Of a DNA stretch of 64,000 nt, positions 58,701 through 64,000 are shown one piece after another. A model generated the notes under the pieces. That model was not told the origin of the DNA, did no database searches, and was given only the letters and a program-made list of their open reading frames with translations. The stretch's first letter is position 1. Each line of letters starts with the position of its first letter. This stretch comes from Prolixibacteraceae bacterium. GTDB lineage: Bacteria; Bacteroidota; Bacteroidia; Bacteroidales; Prolixibacteraceae. The stretch spans positions 62,001 to 126,000 of the forward strand of contig WTWZ01000002.1 of NCBI GenBank assembly GCA_009773765.1, read 5' to 3'. The position numbers were made by a program, and so were the translations under genes.

Positions 58701-58795
58701 TTGAAAGAACTGCACGCAGTAACAATCAAACCGAACTGGCGCAAAAAGTGGGCGATGCAATGCAAGGTTATTTTTCAAAATTCAATTCAATTTAA
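55712..58795 (+). CDS. DUF2723 membrane protein (O-mannosyltransferase-like)
   Basis: IEPTTSFWDCGEFVATAYKLQVGHPPGAPIYMIAGR; NQYPHQPRERDYAYAGSFYAF. Confidence 0.94.
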   Translation: MKKYSLYNNVFGWATFIISAVVYLLTIEPTTSFWDCGEFVATAYKLQVGHPPGAPIYMIAGRFFTLFGGPGDAAVLVNSMSALASAFTIMFLFWTITHLARKLVVNGENISTGQTISIISSGFVGALAYTFSDTFWFSAVEGEVYAFSSLMTAIVFWAILKWENVADKPYSNHWLIFISYIMGLSIGVHLLNLLAIPAIVFVYYFKKFEVTRKGIIAALAVSVAVLGTIMWGIIPGFVTIGSWFELLFVNTFGLPFHTGLLFYVVLIIALVVYGIWYTTKKQLVMWNTIIVGVTVILIGYSSFALIIIRSSAQPPMDQNSPNNAFSLLSYLNREQYGDNPLLYGHFYNSPLDPQQRYSQGKAVYTPIDGKYVVTNHRVVPNYDDKFNMLFPRMWSTMESFHADDYIEWGKIKGKRIQHKNEQGENEIIVKPTFTENMRFFFRYHVNHMYWRYFMWNFAGRQNDIQSHGSVIHGNWISGIKFIDNAMLGNQDNLPASLANNKAKNAYYFLPLLLGLLGIFFHYSKGAEGKKGLWVVFLLFFMTGLAIVIYLNQYPHQPRERDYAYAGSFYAFTIWIGLGVLALAEGLRKFLPETVSAGIAGILTLLLVPGIMAAENWDDHDRSNRYTARDFGANYLKSCAPNGIIFTNGDNDTFPLWYNQDVEGVRTDIRVCNLSYLQTDWYINQMRRKAYESDPMPFSMTPDKYIQGTRDVVYLMDNPRIARQTIGLKEAIDFIADDNPATKLQQADNAAYIPKKILSFKIDKEAVIRNKVVRPQDYDKIVDTITIDLSDRSYLSKDEMMILDLLATNNWERPIYWAITVGRNKYLNLENYFQVEGFAYRLVPIKSESQPDRLMFGNVASDIMYDNIMNKFKWGNMNDPKIYIDENNMRMMSNITNSFNRLATTLVDEGKKDSAIAVIDRCLELMPLNIVPPGYFTIELAGNYFRAGSTEKGKQLLEQVFNSFNDDLSYYFSLDRKFIASKSINEEIQRTMFFLQIIERTARSNNQTELAQKVGDAMQGYFSKFNSI

Positions 58796-58816
58796 AATCG
58801 AAACGTAGGTTAAAAA

Positions 58817-60085
58817 ATGAATATTCTGATTATTGGGCCAGGTGGCCGCAAACATGCCATGGGGTGGAAAATAAAGCAAAGCACCAAAGTTAACCAGTTG
58901 TTTTTTGCTCCCGGAAATGCAGGCACATCCCAAATTGGCGTCAACCTGAACACCAATGTTGCCGATTTTCAGAATATTAAAACTTTAGCGCTGCAAAACA
59001 ACATCGATTTAATGGTTATTGGCCCCGAAGTTCCGTTGGTTGAAGGGCTACACGATTTTTTTGCGAACGATTCAGAATTAAAATCAGTTAAAGTAATCGG
59101 CCCAAAAAAAGAAGGCGCACAGTTGGAAGGGAGTAAGGATTTTGCCAAAGACTTTATGGTGCGGCACAATATTCCAACTGCCCGGTACTTAACGGTGTCC
59201 AGCGGAAATATGGAAGAAGGCCTGATGTTTCTTGAAACTTTAAAACCACCGTATGTTTTAAAAGCCGATGGTTTGGCTGCCGGAAAGGGAGTTTTGATTA
59301 TTGAATCGCTGAAAGAAACAAAAAATTCGCTGAAAGTAATGCTTGACGGCCAATTTGGCGATGCCAGCCGTAAAGTGGTAATAGAAGAGTTTTTAAACGG
59401 AATTGAGGTATCGGTTTTTGTTATTACCGATGGTAAAAGCTACAAAATACTCCCCGAAGCCAAAGATTACAAACGCATTGGCGAAGGCGACACCGGCCTT
59501 AACACAGGTGGAATGGGAGCCATTTCACCAGTTTCGTTTGCCGATGCCGAATTTATGGAAAAAGTGGAAAAACGAATCATTCAACCCACCATTTCAGGAC
59601 TGCAAAAAGATAACATTGAATACTGTGGTTTTATATTTTTCGGGCTAATCAGCGTTAATAAAGAACCGTATGTTATTGAATACAACGCCAGAATGGGCGA
59701 TCCCGAAACAGAAGCGGTGATGTTGCGCATAAAATCTGATTTTGTTGATTTGCTCGAAGGCGCCGCAACCGGAACACTCGAAAATAAAACCATTGAAATA
59801 GACGAAAGGGCGGCAGTTGCGCTGATGCTGGTTTCGGGAGGATACCCCGGAAATTATGAGAACGGGAAAGTAATTTCAGGAATTGAAAATGTGACAAAAA
59901 GTATTGTTTTTCATGCCGGGACTAAAACTGAAAATAACAGCATTGTTACCGCCGGCGGGAGGGTAATCGCAGTTAGTTCGTACGGAACAGATATAAACAG
60001 CGCATTAAAAACTTCGTACGAAAATGCCAAAATCATTCAATTCGATAAAATGTATTACCGGAAAGATTTAGGGTTCGACCTGTAA
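58817..60085 (+). CDS. purD: Phosphoribosylamine--glycine ligase
   Basis: LIIGPGGRKHAMGWKI; GPEVPLVEG; YNARMGDPETEAVM. Confidence 0.96.
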   Translation: MNILIIGPGGRKHAMGWKIKQSTKVNQLFFAPGNAGTSQIGVNLNTNVADFQNIKTLALQNNIDLMVIGPEVPLVEGLHDFFANDSELKSVKVIGPKKEGAQLEGSKDFAKDFMVRHNIPTARYLTVSSGNMEEGLMFLETLKPPYVLKADGLAAGKGVLIIESLKETKNSLKVMLDGQFGDASRKVVIEEFLNGIEVSVFVITDGKSYKILPEAKDYKRIGEGDTGLNTGGMGAISPVSFADAEFMEKVEKRIIQPTISGLQKDNIEYCGFIFFGLISVNKEPYVIEYNARMGDPETEAVMLRIKSDFVDLLEGAATGTLENKTIEIDERAAVALMLVSGGYPGNYENGKVISGIENVTKSIVFHAGTKTENNSIVTAGGRVIAVSSYGTDINSALKTSYENAKIIQFDKMYYRKDLGFDL

Positions 60086-60090
60086 AAAAA

Positions 60091-61089
60091 ATGATTTTAC
60101 GATTATTAAAATCCAGTAACCCATTTATTTATATCCTTTTCCTGCTTATCGGAACCTTGTTCTGGATGGGTAGTTTAATACAACCTTTGCCATACAGTTT
60201 TTTTGATGGTGAAAACAACAATGTTTTCTATTACCCGATTTTTAAAATTACTGCCAAACTGCCCCTTTTGCAAGTTGTCCTCTCTTTGGTTATTGTTCTT
60301 TTTCTGGCATTTTTAATTCAGCTAATCAACAGCAGGTACGCCCTTATTAAAGCCCGGACAAAACTGCCAATTGCTGTTTTCATCATTTTTGCCGGGGGTT
60401 TTACAACCATACATACGCTTCATCCGGTGTTTTTTGGGGCCATTTTTCTGCTCTTTGGTATAAACAGTTTGTTTTCAATTTTTAATAATCCGAAACCACA
60501 TACTGAGATTTTTAACGCCGGGCTTTTCATTTCAATTGGAACACTTTTTTATTTTAACCTGATTGTAGTCCTGCCAGCATTTCTGTTTGCCATTTCCATT
60601 TTGCGCCGCGAGAGAAACTGGCGCGAATTTCTGATTCTTATTTTTGGTTTTGTCATCCCTGCTTTATTTGCGTTAAGTTATGCCTTTTTAACCGACCAAC
60701 TGAACGGATTTTTTATCACTTTTCAGCGAAACATAGTTACACCGGTAAACTATTTAAGCAACAACCTCCCAATGCTGGGATATTTGATTTTACTGGTTTT
60801 GCTTACCCTCATTGGCAGTGCTAAAATATTGACGCAATATGATTCGATGAAAGTCAGCACCCGCAAATATTACCTGGTCCTGCTCATTATATTTATTTTT
60901 TCGATGATCAGTTTTATTTTTGTCCCGGGAGCTTCGCTCGAAATGCTTGTTGTTTCGTTGCTAACTGTAACTTTTCTGGTATCAAATCTCTTTACGTCAA
61001 TTGAGTCGGGTTTCTGGCGGGAACTACTTTTTACGCTATTATTATTTTCTGCCATTTTTATGCAATTTGCCGAAAGGATGTTTGGTTGA
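60091..61089 (+). CDS. DUF6427-like multi-pass membrane protein
   Basis: 332 aa, many TM segments, downstream of purD. Confidence 0.6.
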   Translation: MILRLLKSSNPFIYILFLLIGTLFWMGSLIQPLPYSFFDGENNNVFYYPIFKITAKLPLLQVVLSLVIVLFLAFLIQLINSRYALIKARTKLPIAVFIIFAGGFTTIHTLHPVFFGAIFLLFGINSLFSIFNNPKPHTEIFNAGLFISIGTLFYFNLIVVLPAFLFAISILRRERNWREFLILIFGFVIPALFALSYAFLTDQLNGFFITFQRNIVTPVNYLSNNLPMLGYLILLVLLTLIGSAKILTQYDSMKVSTRKYYLVLLIIFIFSMISFIFVPGASLEMLVVSLLTVTFLVSNLFTSIESGFWRELLFTLLLFSAIFMQFAERMFG

Positions 61090-61155
61090 AGACCAACTCA
61101 ACCAGTAAATTCAAAACAAATAGGTAATTTTGCCCCAATAATTCATAGAATATCA

Positions 61156-61869
61156 ATGGTGCTCATTTTAAATATCGAAACATCAACCGAAGTCTGTTCT
61201 GTTTCACTGGCCGAAAACGGAAATCTTGTTGTATTGAAAGAAAGCAACGAAGGGTTTAACCATTCGAAATCGGTAACGGTTTTTATTGAAGAAATTTTTA
61301 AAGGGAATAATTTAAAAATTAACGCGCTCGATGCTGTGGCGGTGAGTAAGGGCCCCGGTTCGTACACTGGCTTGCGCATTGGCGTTTCTGTTGCCAAAGG
61401 ATTGTGTTACGGATTGAATATTCCGCTTATTTCGGTTTGTTCGCTGGAAATGATGGCTGTTCATACTGCCCGGAACCTTGAAAAATATTTGCCGGGAAGA
61501 AGTACTTTGCCTTTTCTTTTTTGCCCTATGATTGACGCCCGCCGAATGGAGGTTTACACCGCGCTTTACAATTCGGGGGGGGAGGAAATCCGTCCTGTTT
61601 CAGCCGAAATTATTGATGATAATTTTCTTTCCGGATTTTTTGGCACACATCAAATACTCATTTTTGGCAATGGCGCCGAAAAATGTAAAGACCGGTTAAA
61701 TCACAAAAATGCCTATTTAGCCGGCCCGAATTCAACCTCGGCACAGTTTATGCAAGCCATTTCAGAAGCAAAATTTAAAAAACAGGAATTTGAAGATATT
61801 GCCTGTTTCGAACCGTTTTACCTGAAAAACTTCGTGGCAACCATTCCAAAAGATAAAATTCTGAAATGA
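61156..61869 (+). CDS. tsaB: tRNA threonylcarbamoyladenosine biosynthesis protein TsaB
   Basis: LILNIETSTEVCSVSLAENG; VSKGPGSYTGLRIGVSVAKGLCYG. Confidence 0.95.
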   Translation: MVLILNIETSTEVCSVSLAENGNLVVLKESNEGFNHSKSVTVFIEEIFKGNNLKINALDAVAVSKGPGSYTGLRIGVSVAKGLCYGLNIPLISVCSLEMMAVHTARNLEKYLPGRSTLPFLFCPMIDARRMEVYTALYNSGGEEIRPVSAEIIDDNFLSGFFGTHQILIFGNGAEKCKDRLNHKNAYLAGPNSTSAQFMQAISEAKFKKQEFEDIACFEPFYLKNFVATIPKDKILK

Positions 61870-62600
61870 AAAAATTTATGGGCCTAACTCTCTTGTTTTT
61901 TCTGCTGGCGCAAACCGTTTCAGCAAAAAGGGAGAGAATATTGTTTGATTTGAAATTTGAATTTGCAAAGGGTGGCGAAGCGGTGCTTGCCATTACGGAT
62001 ACAATTTACAAAGGTTTGCCGGCAATTCATTATTACATGGTTGCCCGAACCACCGGAATCACAGACAAATTGTTTGGGGTAAACGATGTTTACGAAACTA
62101 TTGTTGACGCCAAAACATTACTGCCGTTAAAATCAATCAGAAATATTAAGGAAAGGAAATACCGCTGGTACAACGAAACTTATTTTTACCACGACATCGA
62201 CTCGTTAAACAGCAATAAAACCGGATGGATAGCAATACCTGATAACCTTGTCGATATCGTTTCGGTATTTTTCTATTTCATTAATAATCATCTTTTTAAT
62301 AAAATTGAAACCGGGTCAATTGTTACATTGCCTACTTATCACGGTGACAAAATATCAGACGTTTCGATAAAGTACATTGGCGAAAGCAAGGTAAGGACCG
62401 TTTTGGGCGAAATTAAAACTTATGTGCTTGTTCCATCGGTTGACAAGGGAAAACTGCTGAACCGCTCCGACGGGGTCATGTTTTTTATTTCAAAAGAAAA
62501 AAAAATACCGGTCCTGCTCGAATTCGACATGAAACTGGGGCAGTTAAAAGCAGTACTCCGGAGTTACAAAATTGATAACGTTGAGCAGATTACTAAGTAA
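61866..62600 (+). CDS. DUF3108 family exported protein
   Basis: RERILFDLKFEFAKGGEAVLAI; GDKISDVSIKYIGESKVRTVLGEIKTYVLVP. Confidence 0.75.
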   Translation: MKKFMGLTLLFFLLAQTVSAKRERILFDLKFEFAKGGEAVLAITDTIYKGLPAIHYYMVARTTGITDKLFGVNDVYETIVDAKTLLPLKSIRNIKERKYRWYNETYFYHDIDSLNSNKTGWIAIPDNLVDIVSVFFYFINNHLFNKIETGSIVTLPTYHGDKISDVSIKYIGESKVRTVLGEIKTYVLVPSVDKGKLLNRSDGVMFFISKEKKIPVLLEFDMKLGQLKAVLRSYKIDNVEQITK

Positions 62601-62696
62601 CGGGAGTGATTTTTAAGGTAAAAAATGATTAGTGAATGTTGATTTGTAACCGTTTTATTTATTTTTGCGCCGTAAATAACAAGAAAAGATAAATTC

Positions 62697-63266
62697 ATGG
62701 CTTCAACATCAGATTTCAGAAACGGATTGTGTTTCATGTTTAAAGGTGACATCCACACAATCGTTAGCTTCCTGCATGTAAAACCCGGTAAAGGCCCGGC
62801 TTTTGTTCGTACTAAACTCAGGAATATCAAAACAGGCAGAATAATAGAAAACACTTTTAACTCGGGCGTAAAGGTTGAAGATGTTCGTGTAGAGCGTCGG
62901 CAGTACCAGTATCTTTATAAGGACGAAGCCGGTTTAAATGTGATGAATACCCAGTCTTTCGAGCAGATTTCAATCCCGGAAAGCATGATTGAAAATGCCG
63001 ACCTGATGAAAGAGGGGCAAATCATCGAAATTCAGTTTCACGCCGATGAAGAAATGCCGTTAACTGCTGAAATGCCCCCGGTTGTTGAACTCCAGGTAAC
63101 ATCAACAATAGCCGGCGAAAAAGGGAATACAGCCAGTTCGAATGCATTAAAACCGGCAACAGTTGAAACCGGGGCAGAACTTATGGTTCCGATGTTTATC
63201 AATGAAGGCGACATTATCAAAGTAAGTACGGTTGACAGGAGTTACAACGAGCGGGTTAGGCAATAG
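62697..63266 (+). CDS. efp: Elongation factor P
   Basis: HVKPGKGPAFVRTKLRNIKTGRIIENTFNSG; C-terminal GDIIKVSTVDRSYNERV. Confidence 0.96.
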   Translation: MASTSDFRNGLCFMFKGDIHTIVSFLHVKPGKGPAFVRTKLRNIKTGRIIENTFNSGVKVEDVRVERRQYQYLYKDEAGLNVMNTQSFEQISIPESMIENADLMKEGQIIEIQFHADEEMPLTAEMPPVVELQVTSTIAGEKGNTASSNALKPATVETGAELMVPMFINEGDIIKVSTVDRSYNERVRQ

Positions 63267-63283
63267 AAATTTATTACCGAATA

Positions 63284-64000
63284 TCAATCCGGGCTGGTTT
63301 CAGTCCGGATTTTTTGTGCCTTGATTTGGTTTCTCGAATAAATATCAATGGCCACAATCATTGCTGTAAAACCCCAAAACGGAACTGAAAGTTTATCAGT
63401 ATCCAGAAAATTATTCAGGAATCCATGCACATAATAGGTAACTAACCCAATAAAAGCAGCCAGAACAATGGATTTTAATCGTTTGTCGGATAACCGCATG
63501 TATGTTTGAACGGCTGTGTAAATTACTACCCCGATAATCAGCAGAAAAGTAAGCATTCCCAAAACTCCCGATTCTGCCAAGGGCCCGAGATATTCGCTGT
63601 GGGCATTTCCGCCATCGGCCGAGTTGGTGCTGATTATGGTGCGGTTTGAGTTTAACTGATACCGGGCATACTGAAACATGTAAGTTCCGGGCCCGTAACC
63701 AAAAAACGGTTTTTCCTGAAACATCTCATAAGCACAATCCCACCGGTTAAGACGTTCCAGGTTCGAAGCATCGCTGGTAATATTTGTCATCGAGGAAAGA
63801 TGTGTTTTTAAATTTGCCGACGATTGTTTTGAATTATTTTCGAGGCTCATAAATATCTGATCCTGGAACACTATAAACAAAACCAGTAAAGAAATAAATG
63901 TGATAAACAGCGGTTTAAACCTGATTTTCAGTTTGACAATAACGTAAACCCCAATGGCTACAATCATGCTTAACCAGGCGGCACGGGTGTACGAAAGCAC
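63284..64000 (-). CDS. O-antigen ligase/polymerase-family membrane protein, C-terminal part; continues beyond the window
   Basis: LSYTRAAWLSMIVAI; NRWDCAYEMFQEKPFFGYGPGTYMFQYARYQ; NAHSEYLGPLAESGVLGML. Confidence 0.88.
   Translation of the reverse strand: MLSYTRAAWLSMIVAIGVYVIVKLKIRFKPLFITFISLLVLFIVFQDQIFMSLENNSKQSSANLKTHLSSMTNITSDASNLERLNRWDCAYEMFQEKPFFGYGPGTYMFQYARYQLNSNRTIISTNSADGGNAHSEYLGPLAESGVLGMLTFLLIIGVVIYTAVQTYMRLSDKRLKSIVLAAFIGLVTYYVHGFLNNFLDTDKLSVPFWGFTAMIVAIDIYSRNQIKAQKIRTETSPD
63285..63315. terminator. Terminator overlapping the 3' end of the ligase gene, serving efp
   Basis: AATCCGG-(gctggtttcagt)-CCGGATT-tttt. Confidence 0.75.

Overview
The window looks like a Bacteroidota (Bacteroidales/Marinilabiliales-like) chromosome segment; this rests on SusC/SusD, T9SS C-terminal domains, DUF2723 and TonB receptors. 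Housekeeping genes at both ends (B12-dependent RNR C-terminus, gcvH, tsaE, ald; pgeF, DUF2723, purD, tsaB, efp, O-antigen ligase) flank a large accessory/catabolic middle. The main accessory loci are: (i) a NikR-like regulator whose four canonical Ni ligands are all substituted, with two GTGTTAC-N14-half-site operators, upstream of a TonB receptor that has lost the conserved LYGSNAMG plug segment by an out-of-frame deletion; (ii) a polysaccharide utilisation locus (SusC/SusD, LamG surface lipoprotein, GH144-like, GH43-like, GH3, propeller-HTH regulator), tentatively for a beta-1,2-glucan; (iii) PQQ sugar dehydrogenase, GH-T9SS, SGNH and DUF2961 genes; (iv) a small island with a 5'-truncated group II intron, a HigBA-type TA pair and a decayed HEPN/MNT module; (v) a complete Mrp antiporter operon; (vi) a DoxX / internal Tat motif / TIM-barrel fusion; (vii) a duplicated Fe-S-protein/CRP locus in which each copy kept a different gene, separated by a lipoprotein with a duplicated six-cysteine motif. 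Many genes are broken by small internal deletions, nonsense codons or truncations, so the region shows either strong decay or assembly artefacts. No CRISPR array, rRNA or tRNA was recognised. All family calls come from motif recognition, not database searches.
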